NCBI GenBank assembly: GCA_020353195.1
Contig: CP070691.1
Coordinates: 1,845,842-1,882,691 of the forward strand
Reading direction: 5' to 3'
From: Phycisphaerales bacterium
Lineage (GTDB): Bacteria; Planctomycetota; Phycisphaerae; UBA1845
DNA length: 36,850 bases
How positions within the stretch are numbered: the stretch's first letter is position 1; each line of letters begins with the position of its first letter. Positions 15,203 through 23,980 of this stretch are shown piece after piece. The notes beneath the pieces are model-generated. The model was not told where the DNA came from. It ran no database searches and saw only the letters and a list, made by a program, of their open reading frames with translations. A program made the translations under genes and the position numbers.

Positions 15203-17704
15203 CTACTGCGAAAACGCCTGCTCAAACGCGGCGTAGTCTGCCAGGTCGACATCGCCGTCGTCGTCCGCGTCGGCGGTCTGGCAATCACCGCTGACGGTCG
15301 TTTCGGGCCCCTGCAGACACGGCTCGAACAGCAGGTAGTCTGCTTCGTCCACCTCACCGTCGCGGTTGAGATCACCGAAGGCCGGCAGGTCACACAGCAA
15401 CTCGACGTCGTCGATGTACACGGTGAACGGTCCGACGGTATCCACGACGGAAAAGGCCAGATGCTCGAACACGCCCTTGCCGGTGCTCGTCCAGAGGGTG
15501 CCATCGCCGGTCATGCCGTGAATCGGGTCGGAAAGCGGGTCAAAGAGGAATGTCTGCCACTCGCCGGGCATCGGTTCGACGAGCACGCCCTGCGGCGCGC
15601 CGTTGACGTCGGACGCGGCGCCGATCCACTCGATGGTGCCGGACGAGCCGCCGTCCTGCCCGATATCCGCGGTGGTCGCGGTCTCGCGGACTCCGGCGGC
15701 CAGGCGGAAGCGGCCGGCGTCGACGCGGAGCCTGACGCGGATCGGCCGATCCAGCGTGACGGTCGGGTTCGGGACGTTGCTGGCATTGTGGGTGGTCAGG
15801 CGCATCCATCGTTGGGGATCGGTGTCCAGGTACTGCCACTGAACGAGATAGGACTTGGTGGGGCTGAACGCATCTACGGCGTCGGTGACCTCCGCCACGT
15901 CGGGTGTGTCCTCCAGGTCGTTCACGGTCGACCCGCTGTACCGCGGTTTGTTGAACAGGACCCGCGTGCCGTTGGTGTACCCTTCGAAATCGGTGATCGT
16001 GAAATCGTCGCACGGGGGGGTGGCACTCACGAGCACGTTCCAGCTTTCGTCGTCGAAGCCAACGGTGTTCGACGCCCGCACCGTGAACAGGAACGACTGC
16101 CCGACGTCGCCCGCTGACGGCGTCCAGCCGCTGACGTATCCGGTGGCGTCGACGTCGGCTCCCGACGGACCGTCCATCAGCATCCAGGAGTCGGCCACAC
16201 CCTGGGTCAGCGTCAAGTGCCGCGTGTATTCCTCGTCCTGAACGACTGAATCCGGATCAGGCGTGACCTCGGCAATGATCGGCGGGAGCACGGTTCCAAA
16301 CGCGATGTCCTGCCGGACAACGTCCCCCGCGACCACGCTGACTCCCGGTACGACGACCGTCCCGTACCCCGGGTGTGAGGCGGTCAGGGTGTAGGTCCCG
16401 GGCGGAACGAGCAGGAACGAGTAGAACCCGTCGCCGGTTGACAGCCCGGTGTACGCCGAATCCGACCGCTGGATCTGGGCGTCGACGACCGGCGACGCGA
16501 CGGCATCGGTTACGTATCCCCAGATGACCGCGTCTGTCGGAGTGTCCTTCCATGCCATCGGCGGCAGGGTGGCCGGGTTCTGGTAAACGCTGTTCACGTA
16601 GTCGCTCCACCAGTCGAAGGAGCTCCAGGAGAAGACGCTGTTGCCCTGGGCCGACCGCGTGCGGGTCAGCGCGATCTGTTCGAGGAGCGAGTTGAGTCCC
16701 TGGCTGGTGATGTGGCCGGCCACCACGTGACGCCCTGCGCTGCCCGCCAGCCACAGCAGCAGGCGGTCGTCCCATGTGGATCCCTCTCCGCCGGAGAAGT
16801 ACATCATGGGTACGAGGATATCCATGCCGCCGGTCTGGGCCCAGGCCAGCGCGTCCTGATGCTGAGCGGTCGGGGCGGTGTTCGGATTCGAGTAGACGGC
16901 CGCGCTGACCTTGACATACGGTTTGACGGCCATGACGGCCGCGTAGATGTCGCGGACGTTGCGCGTGATCTGGTCGGCCGTCCACTCGGTGAAGTCCAGT
17001 GCGTCCGGGTTGGATTGCGAGTCGTTGAATCGGGCCAGGCTGATCGGGTCGTACGAGGGTTGTCCCGACCAGGGCGTGCGGATGCGGTCGAAGTGGACAC
17101 CGTCGACGTCGTAGTTCTCTACAACGTAGAGGATCTGCTGGCGGATATAGGCTTGAAACGCCGGGACGCCGGGTGCCATCCAGACGTAGTCGCTCTCGCT
17201 GAACTGCACGGGGTTGTCGGGGACGTTGTGGTGCAGCCAGTCGCGAGCGTTGACGTCAGACGCGTTGCAGTGGTCATAGAACAGATGATCGAGGTTGGTC
17301 GGCGGGACATGGCTGGAGCTCTGCCAGCAGGGGTGAGTGTTGATGTACGCGTGAAACTCGATGCCGTTTGCGTGGGCGGCCGCGACCGCATAGGCGAGCG
17401 GGTCCCAGCCGGGATCGCTGCCCCCGATCAACGGCGACCACACCTCATAGGGCGAGGGGTATAACACGTCGGCCTGACCGCGGATCTGGAAGAACACGGC
17501 GTTGAAGTTGGCCGACGCCAGGTCTTGCATGATGGCGTCGATGGTGGCCTTGCAGGTGGCCTCGTTGGGATCGGGCCACTCGAAGCGGGAGGCCCACATC
17601 GCGCGGAACTCCGGGTCCTGGGCTCGTGCCGTCCGGGCACACGGAGCCAGGAGAGCAGCAATGCCAATTGAAACCGCCGTTGCGAAACCCCGATTCGTGT
17701 ACAT
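15203..17704 (-). CDS. Secreted GHL10-like glycoside hydrolase with Ig-like and dockerin domains
   Basis: From ATG 17704 the product has 833 residues. A signal peptide (1-28, ending ARTARA) is followed by a TIM-barrel domain of the glycosyl-hydrolase-like 10 type (about 33-380), with FRAMW, AVFFQIRGQADVLYPS, HAYINTHP, the hallmark DGVHFDR (201-207), and DILVPMMYF. Next come a carboxypeptidase-regulatory-like beta domain (393-470, WGYVTD to TASHPGY), a putative Ig-like domain (478-560), a beta domain that may bind carbohydrate, and a C-terminal dockerin-type pair (GDLNRDGEVDEADY at 777-790 and ADDDGDVDLADY at 813-824). ATG 17713 is also possible, but GGGGA is better placed for 17704. The frame stays open to 19072 only as antisense of the next gene. 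Polysaccharide or peptidoglycan cleavage is likely, with the substrate unknown. Confidence 0.9.
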   Translation of the reverse strand: MYTNRGFATAVSIGIAALLAPCARTARAQDPEFRAMWASRFEWPDPNEATCKATIDAIMQDLASANFNAVFFQIRGQADVLYPSPYEVWSPLIGGSDPGWDPLAYAVAAAHANGIEFHAYINTHPCWQSSSHVPPTNLDHLFYDHCNASDVNARDWLHHNVPDNPVQFSESDYVWMAPGVPAFQAYIRQQILYVVENYDVDGVHFDRIRTPWSGQPSYDPISLARFNDSQSNPDALDFTEWTADQITRNVRDIYAAVMAVKPYVKVSAAVYSNPNTAPTAQHQDALAWAQTGGMDILVPMMYFSGGEGSTWDDRLLLWLAGSAGRHVVAGHITSQGLNSLLEQIALTRTRSAQGNSVFSWSSFDWWSDYVNSVYQNPATLPPMAWKDTPTDAVIWGYVTDAVASPVVDAQIQRSDSAYTGLSTGDGFYSFLLVPPGTYTLTASHPGYGTVVVPGVSVVAGDVVRQDIAFGTVLPPIIAEVTPDPDSVVQDEEYTRHLTLTQGVADSWMLMDGPSGADVDATGYVSGWTPSAGDVGQSFLFTVRASNTVGFDDESWNVLVSATPPCDDFTITDFEGYTNGTRVLFNKPRYSGSTVNDLEDTPDVAEVTDAVDAFSPTKSYLVQWQYLDTDPQRWMRLTTHNASNVPNPTVTLDRPIRVRLRVDAGRFRLAAGVRETATTADIGQDGGSSGTIEWIGAASDVNGAPQGVLVEPMPGEWQTFLFDPLSDPIHGMTGDGTLWTSTGKGVFEHLAFSVVDTVGPFTVYIDDVELLCDLPAFGDLNRDGEVDEADYLLFEPCLQGPETTVSGDCQTADADDDGDVDLADYAAFEQAFSQ

Positions 17705-17761
17705 GGTATCCATCCCCGCTACGGTTGTGGGTGTGGCTTCTTCTTCCGTCTCCTCGATACC

Positions 17762-17767
17762 ATCATA
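17762..17767 (-). promoter_or_regulatory. Possible -10 box for the GHL10-like gene
   Basis: On the minus strand TATGAT lies about 58 bases before the start. The -35 area has only a weak match (TGGAAT 17 bp upstream), so only the -10 is suggested. Confidence 0.35.
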
Positions 17768-17880
17768 GCAGAACGGACGCGCCGATTCCAGGTCTGACGA
17801 CGGCGGTTTCCCACGGTGTCGGGCGTTACACGGGGCTTGCTCCGGGCGGCGTACGTCAGCCTCCTGCTCTGCAGCCGTTT

Positions 17881-17909
17881 TTGACGCGGAGGCCCGGGAT
17901 CGGTACAGT
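17881..17909 (+). promoter_or_regulatory. Candidate sigma70 promoter for the beta-helix/PA14 gene
   Basis: TTGACG (17881-17886) and TACAGT (17904-17909) are spaced 17 bp. The start point near 17916 precedes the direct repeats and palindrome at 17924-17967, and the start codon is at 18005. Confidence 0.55.
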
Positions 17910-17923
17910 GTCGCGGCGCTCAA

Positions 17924-17967
17924 CGCCGGCACGCCGAGATCTCGAGACGGGGCGCCGGCACGGCGAG
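17924..17967 (+). repeat. 15-bp direct repeat flanking a 10-bp palindrome in the leader
   Basis: CGCCGGCACGCCGAG (17924-17938) recurs at 17953-17967 with one mismatch, 29 bases apart. Between them is the perfect palindrome CGAGATCTCG (17935-17944), which overlaps the end of the first copy. This may be an operator or a local duplication. Confidence 0.5.
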
Positions 17968-18004
17968 CGGCGATTTCCTTTGCCTTCAAACATGGAGACG
18001 CGTG

Positions 18005-20161
18005 ATGGTCTGGCTTTTGGCACTCCTGACAGTGATGGAGCCGACGATCGAGGTCAACCGCGACAACACGGTCATCGCGGAGTCCTGCCGCATCAAGCCC
18101 GGCGTGTACACGGTGGCGGATGCCGACAACAACGGCGTCATTCACGTTCGGGCCGATGATATCACGATCGATTTCCAGCAGGCGACGCTCCGTGGTGCGG
18201 GCGAGGAAGCCGGGCGCGACGAACTTACCGGTATGGGTCTCTCGATCGTCGGCTGCAAGAACGTCACGATCCGCAACGCCAGGATCCACGGATACTTCTT
18301 CAACGTGCACGTGAAAGACGCCGAGCTGGTGACGCTCGAACGGTGCAACGCGTCCCACGGATTCGGGCAGCGTATCTTCCGCGACGGCAAGGTGAAGAAC
18401 CTCTGGCTGGTCCTGCGCGACCTCAACGCATGGCGGTCCTACGGCGCGGGGTTCTGGATCGAGAACAGCAAAGCCTGCAAGGTCGTCCGCTGCACCGCCC
18501 GTCACATGCAGAACGGAATCCTGCTCGTCAAGTCGGACCGTTGCGAGCTTCTCCAGAGTGACTTCTGCTTTACGTCCGGATGGGGAATCGGCTTGTGGGA
18601 GTCGTGCGACAATCGTGTCATGTCGAACCTGGTCGATTTCGTGAACCGACCGTGGGGCGGAGGCTGGGGCGGCGATTCTTCCGGCGTCGTGGTGGTCAAT
18701 GCGAGCCATCGCAACCGGATCATCGGCAACTCGTTCACTCACGGCGGCGACGGGTTTTTCCTCACCAACGCCCGCGATGTCGGTTCGCCCGCCGAGGGCG
18801 CCTGCAATGACAACCTGATCGCCTACAACGACGGTTCCTACAGCCCGCACAACGCGTTCGAAGCCACGTTTTCCGACGGTAACATGTTCATCGGGAACCT
18901 GGCCAACCACAGCGACCACGGATTCTGGTGCGGCTACTCGAATCACTCGCTTTACGTGGGCAACCAGATCACGGACAACCGGTCGGGCGGCATCTCCACC
19001 GAGCACGGTCGGGGCCATTGGGTGGAGGGCAACGAGATCGCGCGGAACGGCTCGGGTGTCCACTTCTGGCACAATCCGGACCGCGGATATCCGTCACGAG
19101 ATCAGACGATTCGCAACAACCGGTTCGTCGAGAACCGCAGCGCGATCGTCCTTCGCCACACCGACGCGGTCGTCATCGATCACAACGCGTTTCTGGACAA
19201 CGATTGGGCCGTCGTCGCGGAGAACGTGACAGCGGCCCGGGCGACCGGCAACCGGTTTGAGATCGACAAGCGGGGTGAGGGATTCATCCGGGGCGAGCTT
19301 GATGCCCGCGGCAACGCCTGGAAAGACGCCCGATCGCGCGAAGTGGCTGCCCTCTGCAAAGGCAACGTTGATACGCGCGATCCCGACCCGGACGCGGGCC
19401 CGGTCGTGCTGTATAAGGACAGCGGGCTGCCGCAGGGCTGGGAGATGATTCAGCCGGCGGAGTGGGCCCCGCTCGATTTTACGAACGCTTTGGTCTATCC
19501 GACTACGGTGGTCGGCGGCCGGGACGTCGAGTTCGCCGTGGTGGGGTGGGGCCGATTCGCGCTGCAAGACGTGCCTGAGGGGGTCAAGGTCTCGGTCGAG
19601 CGTGGGATCGCTCCGGCCCGTGTCAAGCTGTCCTGCGAGACGACGAAGCAGTTCAGCGCGAGCGTGGTGTTCGATGACCTGGACAAAACCGAAACGGTGG
19701 ACGTCACGTTCTTGCCGATGACGTGGCAGGTCGAGTTCTACCGCTGGCAGCCTGGCGAGCCGGCCCGTCCTCGGGCCGGTCCACCCGCCGGCGTGTTCGA
19801 GGGCGAGGTTCTCGAGCGGCGAACTGTCGAAACCGTTGCGTACAACTGGGGCGGTGGTCGGCCGAGCGCGGAAGTGCCGGGTGACTACTTCGCGGTTCGG
19901 GCGACGGCAGAAGGTACGCTTCCCGCGGGCGAGTACACGCTGTACACGATCAGCGATGACGGCGTTCGCGTTTTCGTCGACGATGAGGTTCTTTTCGAGA
20001 ACTGGACGTGGCATCACCCGACGGAAGACAGCGGCTCGATCCGGTTGTCCAGCGGCCGGCACAAGATCACCGTCGAGTATTTCGAGATCAACGGCGCCGC
20101 GCAGCTCCATTTCTGGATCGTGCCAAAGCGGTCGAGCGGGGGCTCGCCGCGCGCGTCGTGA
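18005..20161 (+). CDS. Secreted right-handed beta-helix (NosD-like) protein with PA14 domain
   Basis: ATG 18005 has GGAG seven bases upstream (a GTG three bases earlier is less likely). The 718-residue product begins with a short hydrophobic signal (MVWLLALLTVM). Residues about 45-440 are a right-handed beta-helix of the NosD/pectate-lyase-like type, with repeated units such as NLVDFVNRP, NRIIGNSFTHGGDGFFLTN, NMFIGNLANHSDHGFWCGYS and NNRFVENRSAIVLRHTDAVV. A linker/beta region follows, and the last roughly 135 residues are a PA14 domain (YTLYTISDDGVRVFVDDEVL, SSGRHKITVEYFEINGAAQL). Both domains are known to bind or cleave carbohydrates, so a polysaccharide role is inferred. It is divergent from the GHL10-like gene and 66 bases upstream of a GT39-type gene. 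Confidence 0.9.
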   Translation: MVWLLALLTVMEPTIEVNRDNTVIAESCRIKPGVYTVADADNNGVIHVRADDITIDFQQATLRGAGEEAGRDELTGMGLSIVGCKNVTIRNARIHGYFFNVHVKDAELVTLERCNASHGFGQRIFRDGKVKNLWLVLRDLNAWRSYGAGFWIENSKACKVVRCTARHMQNGILLVKSDRCELLQSDFCFTSGWGIGLWESCDNRVMSNLVDFVNRPWGGGWGGDSSGVVVVNASHRNRIIGNSFTHGGDGFFLTNARDVGSPAEGACNDNLIAYNDGSYSPHNAFEATFSDGNMFIGNLANHSDHGFWCGYSNHSLYVGNQITDNRSGGISTEHGRGHWVEGNEIARNGSGVHFWHNPDRGYPSRDQTIRNNRFVENRSAIVLRHTDAVVIDHNAFLDNDWAVVAENVTAARATGNRFEIDKRGEGFIRGELDARGNAWKDARSREVAALCKGNVDTRDPDPDAGPVVLYKDSGLPQGWEMIQPAEWAPLDFTNALVYPTTVVGGRDVEFAVVGWGRFALQDVPEGVKVSVERGIAPARVKLSCETTKQFSASVVFDDLDKTETVDVTFLPMTWQVEFYRWQPGEPARPRAGPPAGVFEGEVLERRTVETVAYNWGGGRPSAEVPGDYFAVRATAEGTLPAGEYTLYTISDDGVRVFVDDEVLFENWTWHHPTEDSGSIRLSSGRHKITVEYFEINGAAQLHFWIVPKRSSGGSPRAS

Positions 20162-20227
20162 GCGGCTTTTTGGGCACGGGTGCCACCGGTCTTTGACGCG
20201 TGCATCAAGGCTCCGTAAGCGGAACCC

Positions 20228-21826
20228 ATGACGAACGATCTTCCACTGACATCCAACCGTCGCAAGGTCGTGTTCGTCATCGCGGTCACCGTGCTGTTCT
20301 GTCTTCCGGTGCTGACGATTGCTCAATACATCGCGCACCTTCGCCACGACGAGCGCGACACGTGGCTGTACGCCTATTACGGGCAGCAGATCACCCGGGG
20401 GTTCGTTCTCTATGAGCAGCTCTGGGACAACAAGCCGCCGGGCATGTACTGGGTGAATGCCGCCGGTTCATGGCTGTCCGGCGGGTCGATCACGGGGACG
20501 ATCGCGCTGTGCGCAGCCGCGTCGGCGGGGGCTTGCGGGGTTGCGTTCGCGGCGGCCCGGCGGCTGTACGGGTGGTCGACGGCGGGGGCCGTGACGGCGA
20601 TGGCCGCCGTCTATCTGTTCCTGTATCCGTACCACGTCGGCGGCAACCGCCCGGCGACGTTTTTCGCGCTGACGGAGCTGGCGGCGTTTCTGTTCTATTG
20701 CCGGTCGTTTCATCCGTCACGTCCGGCGTGGGTCAGTCTCCTGCCCGCCGGTTTGTGCGCGGGTCTGAGTGTGTGGTTCAAGCAAACCGGTATGGCGGTG
20801 GCGGCGGGGATCGTGCTGCATCACGTGTTCTGTGCCGCTCGCGCTTCGATGCCCGCCGGGACGATCATCCGCCGACTGCTGACGTTCGCGGCGGGATGGG
20901 CGCTTGCGGTAGGGGCGGCAGCAGGCCTGCTGGCGATCACGTCGGACCTCGGCTGGGCGTGGCATGCCGTCGTAGCTTACAACCACCGGATCGTCGCCAC
21001 CGGCGCTGCTCCGGGCGGCTGGCTCCGGTGGTTCGGACAGCGACAGCATGAAGCCATGCTGGCGCTGCCCGCGATCCTGGCGGCGGCGACCGTGTTGCAT
21101 CCAATCGTGCGATGGCTGTGGCCCGATCGGCGGTCGCCGGTGGTTGACGATGAAGGCAGCCGACCGCCGGGGTTGCTGTTCGTGCTTTGGGCCTGGCTGG
21201 TCGCCGCCGTCGTGCTGGCATTGGCCGGTCCTTACCAGCGGTCGGCTTACTGGGGGATCGCGTTGCCACCGCTGGTCATGCTGAGCGGGCACGGCGTTTT
21301 TCTCGTGCTCCGCTCCGGACGGGCGGCGGGGATGGAGCGCCCGGCCATTCACGTTGTGGTCTTCGTGCTGTGGGCCGGGGTGATGCTGCTCGTCCCACTG
21401 GTGGCCCAGGTCCGGGAATTCGCGCGTCAGCGGTGGCTGGCAAACAGCGACGCCGGGCATGCGCAATTCGCCGCCACCGTACAAGCCGTCCGTGACCACA
21501 GTCGACCAGGTGACGCTCTGTTCGTCTGGGAGTACAACCCCAAGCTCTACTGGGCCAGCGAGCGGAGTCCGGCCATTCGTTACTTCGGCGCGACCGTGGC
21601 CGAGCAGCTCGGCGCGGCCGGCCAGGCGCTCATGGACGAGACGTGTGCGCTGATTGAAGAGGCGGCGCCCAAGGTCATCGTAGCCGACCCGAACCGCGTG
21701 CCACTGACCCCCGGTCGGCGCGGGAACGGAGGACTCAGCCTGCGTGATTTCCCGAGGTGGCTGCGGGCCCACTACCACCATCCTGAGTCCGACAGACTCA
21801 GCCACGTCTGGGTTCGCAACGATTGA
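20228..21826 (+). CDS. GT39-type (PMT/ArnT-like) membrane glycosyltransferase
   Basis: The 532-residue product is an integral membrane enzyme that would move a sugar from a polyprenyl-phosphate donor onto a lipid, protein or glycan acceptor. The first helix (about 14-33) is followed by the luminal loop with the acidic DE pair (HDERDTWLY, 40-48). The typical GQQITRG and LWDNKPPGMYW motifs come next, then about ten hydrophobic segments and a soluble C-terminal part of about 130 residues. In this family the acidic residues of the first loop are catalytic. Together with DUF368-type carrier recycling elsewhere in the window it suggests polyprenyl-linked glycan work, though the acceptor is unknown. 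It lies 66 bases after the beta-helix gene and may share its transcript. Confidence 0.87.
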   Translation: MTNDLPLTSNRRKVVFVIAVTVLFCLPVLTIAQYIAHLRHDERDTWLYAYYGQQITRGFVLYEQLWDNKPPGMYWVNAAGSWLSGGSITGTIALCAAASAGACGVAFAAARRLYGWSTAGAVTAMAAVYLFLYPYHVGGNRPATFFALTELAAFLFYCRSFHPSRPAWVSLLPAGLCAGLSVWFKQTGMAVAAGIVLHHVFCAARASMPAGTIIRRLLTFAAGWALAVGAAAGLLAITSDLGWAWHAVVAYNHRIVATGAAPGGWLRWFGQRQHEAMLALPAILAAATVLHPIVRWLWPDRRSPVVDDEGSRPPGLLFVLWAWLVAAVVLALAGPYQRSAYWGIALPPLVMLSGHGVFLVLRSGRAAGMERPAIHVVVFVLWAGVMLLVPLVAQVREFARQRWLANSDAGHAQFAATVQAVRDHSRPGDALFVWEYNPKLYWASERSPAIRYFGATVAEQLGAAGQALMDETCALIEEAAPKVIVADPNRVPLTPGRRGNGGLSLRDFPRWLRAHYHHPESDRLSHVWVRND

Positions 21827-21895
21827 CAAGTGGAGCAGAAGACCGGCGGGTCCGGGCTTCGCATGTGGCCTTGCGAGGTTCCGGGCTACGTGATG

Positions 21896-22165
21896 TCAGC
21901 CGGCAAGCAGGGCGTCGAGAAGGTCTTCGTCTTCGATGCCGAGATCGTCGCGCAGCGCGTCCCGTTTCTGCTCAGGGGTCAGGCTGGCATCGAGCAGGAT
22001 CTCTTGGATGTCTTCGAAGAACAGACCGCTGCCGTCGTCTCCCGTGGCGGCGAAAGGGAAGCTGGTGCGCTGCAGGTTCAGGACTCCGCAACCGGACGTC
22101 ACAGCGCATCCGACGCCGACGAGAATCAGTAGTGCGGCGGCCGCACCCGATTTGCCACGCATCAT
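21896..22165 (-). CDS. Small lipoprotein with acidic helical tail, 89 residues
   Basis: The start at 22165 has GAGAGG five bases upstream and a good promoter 75 bases further. The product opens MMRGKSGAAAALLILVGVG and has Cys at 20 and 26 (VTSGC being the more likely acylation site). The mature part is short, Asp/Glu-rich and ends EDEDLLDALLAG, with FFEDIQEILLDASLTPEQK giving two probable helices. It resembles an EF-hand-free acidic tail. I do not recognise a family. It is convergent with the GT39 gene (69-base gap) and alone on the minus strand. Export as a lipoprotein is inferred from the N-terminus. Confidence 0.72.
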   Translation of the reverse strand: MMRGKSGAAAALLILVGVGCAVTSGCGVLNLQRTSFPFAATGDDGSGLFFEDIQEILLDASLTPEQKRDALRDDLGIEDEDLLDALLAG

Positions 22166-22610
22166 TGGAGCCTCTCGATTCCGGTCCGCCCCGGTCGCAC
22201 TGCCGGTGGCAACGAGAAGGACGACACCACCGCTGCATTCTAGTGTCGGCAAGTGCCGCCGACAAAGTTTACGTGCGGTCCGACGGGTCAGGGGGGAACG
22301 GGTCGCGGCCCCCGGCGCTTCGCCGCCTTTCCGTATAGCATAAGTCCATGTTTGAAAGCAGGTTATGCGCCTTTCTCGCGCCGCAGGCCTGTCGGCAGCC
22401 GGTTGCCGTTGCCGTCTCAGCGCCCGATCGGCGCAGGTCCCGTTCTCGAGTGTTTCGCCGCCGTGATGCGGGCGTGATGTTTGCGACGGGACCGGGGGCG
22501 TGGCGTATCCGGTGTTTTGTGCGAGAATATCGGTTGGTTGCAGGGGTTCTCTCGCTCGCGTCCGCGGGCCGCGGCGGTGGAGGTTCACCTGGTGGGGGTT
22601 GGTGTTTGCC
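22166..22610. other. Non-coding gap between the small lipoprotein gene and der
   Basis: This 445-base gap holds the promoter of the lipoprotein gene and its palindrome at the left. In the middle is only a small hairpin (CGGCG-CTT-CGCCG, 22313-22325). I found no clear promoter for der and no RNA gene. Confidence 0.4.
22237..22265 (-). promoter_or_regulatory. Sigma70-type promoter with palindromic spacer for the small lipoprotein gene
   Basis: On the minus strand, TTGTCG (22260-22265) and TAGAAT (22237-22242) are spaced 17 bp. The inverted repeat TGTCGGC (22244-22250) / GCCGACA (22258-22264) spans the spacer and most of the -35 box. Confidence 0.6.
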
Positions 22611-23966
22611 ATGGCGCTTCCGGTAGTGGCCATCGTCGGGCGTCCGAACGTCGGCAAAAGCTCGCTGCTGAACTGTATCGCACGGCGCATGATCAGCATC
22701 GTGGAGCCCACGGCCGGCGTCACGCGCGACCGGGTCAGCCATGTCTGTGAGGTCGATGATGTGTACTTCGAGCTCGTCGATACCGGCGGGTACGGGGCTG
22801 ACGACCGCGACGATCTTGGCAAGCAGATCGAGCGGCAGATTCAGTATGCCGTTGACCAGGCAGCCTGGATCCTGTTCGTGGTGGACGTTCGGGACGGCGT
22901 GGTCCCGCTGGACGAAGAAGTGGCCCGGATGGTCCGCAGGCAGCGCGACCGGGTAACGCTGGTCGTCAACAAGGTGGATCAGCCTCATTTCCTTCCGGAC
23001 GCGGCGGAGTTCTCCCGGCTGGGGTTCGGCGAACCGATCCCCGTGTCGGCGACGCAGAACTACAATCGGCGTGAGCTGATCGAGCATATCCTGGACCGGA
23101 TCCGCGACGTCGCGGGTGATGCGCCCGGCGACCCCGTGATGAAGATCACGCTGGTGGGCCGGCGCAACACGGGCAAAAGCACGTTCATCAACGCGCTGGC
23201 CCGGGAGGAGCGGGTGATCGTCAGCGAGGTGCCGGGCACCACGCGCGACGCGATCGACGTCCGCTTTGACATGGCCGGGCGCACGTTCCTGGCCATTGAC
23301 ACCGCGGGTGTTCGCAAGAAGAGCAAGTTGGCCGATGCGGTCGAGTTTTACGGATACAGCCGGGCGATGTGGTCGGTGCGGCGGGCGGACGTTGTGCTGC
23401 TGTTCATTGACGCCGCGGTGCCGGTTGGCCAGGTCGACAAGAAGCTCGCGCAGATGATTGTCTCGGAGCACAAGCCCTGCATGATTGTGGTGAACAAGTG
23501 GGACCTGGCGGTCGGTCAGGCGGGCACGGAAGCGTACGGCGCTTACCTGGGCAGAACATTGCCGGGTCTGGATTACGCCCCGGTGGCGTTTACGACGGCC
23601 AAGGACGGTCGCAACCTGCAGACGGTGGTGGACACGGGGGCGGCACTGTTCAAGCAGGCGCGTCAGCGGGTGGGCACGGGCGAGCTGAACCAGGTGCTGA
23701 CGAGGGCGCTGTCGGCGCGTGCCCCGTCGTCCAAGCACGGGGCCAAACCGGTGAGGATCTACTTCGCGACTCAGGTGGCCGTCCAGCCGCCCACGATCGT
23801 GTGCTTTGTGAACGACCCGTCGCTGGTTCGGCGGGAGTACCAGCGATACCTGCAGAACCGAATGCGGGAGCATTTACCTTTCGCGGAGGTCCCGATTCGC
23901 CTGGTATTCCGGGGGCGTCGGGGCCGGACCTGCGGCAGCGCGGCGAACGAGCGGCGCGGCCCATGA
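22611..23966 (+). CDS. der: Ribosome biogenesis GTPase Der
   Basis: Der (EngA) is a double GTPase needed for maturation of the 50S subunit. The 451-residue product has two GTPase domains and a C-terminal KH-like domain (about 350-451). In the first domain G1 is GRPNVGKSS (10-18), G3 DTGG (57-60) and G4 NKVD (120-123). In the second G1 is GRRNTGKST (183-191), G3 DTAG (230-233) and G4 NKWD (295-298). PGTTRDAID covers the second G2 loop. The start at 22611 gives the family opening MALPVVAIVG; in-frame codons upstream look non-coding. Its end lies beside the zinc-ribbon gene on the same strand. The first P-loop ends in KSS where KST is more usual; this is acceptable for binding. Confidence 0.96.
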   Translation: MALPVVAIVGRPNVGKSSLLNCIARRMISIVEPTAGVTRDRVSHVCEVDDVYFELVDTGGYGADDRDDLGKQIERQIQYAVDQAAWILFVVDVRDGVVPLDEEVARMVRRQRDRVTLVVNKVDQPHFLPDAAEFSRLGFGEPIPVSATQNYNRRELIEHILDRIRDVAGDAPGDPVMKITLVGRRNTGKSTFINALAREERVIVSEVPGTTRDAIDVRFDMAGRTFLAIDTAGVRKKSKLADAVEFYGYSRAMWSVRRADVVLLFIDAAVPVGQVDKKLAQMIVSEHKPCMIVVNKWDLAVGQAGTEAYGAYLGRTLPGLDYAPVAFTTAKDGRNLQTVVDTGAALFKQARQRVGTGELNQVLTRALSARAPSSKHGAKPVRIYFATQVAVQPPTIVCFVNDPSLVRREYQRYLQNRMREHLPFAEVPIRLVFRGRRGRTCGSAANERRGP

Positions 23967-23980
23967 CCTTGGAGATTGTT

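Noticed and set aside
17714..19072. The GHL10-like frame stays open for another 450 codons upstream
   Set aside because: This stretch is antisense to the beta-helix gene, which has clear domains. The hydrolase has a signal peptide and ribosome-binding site at 17704, so the extension is a GC-bias artefact.
20717..21829. Long minus-strand frame opposite the GT39 gene
   Set aside because: Composition is Arg/Gln/Pro-rich as in random GC-rich antisense, while the plus strand has membrane helices and family motifs.
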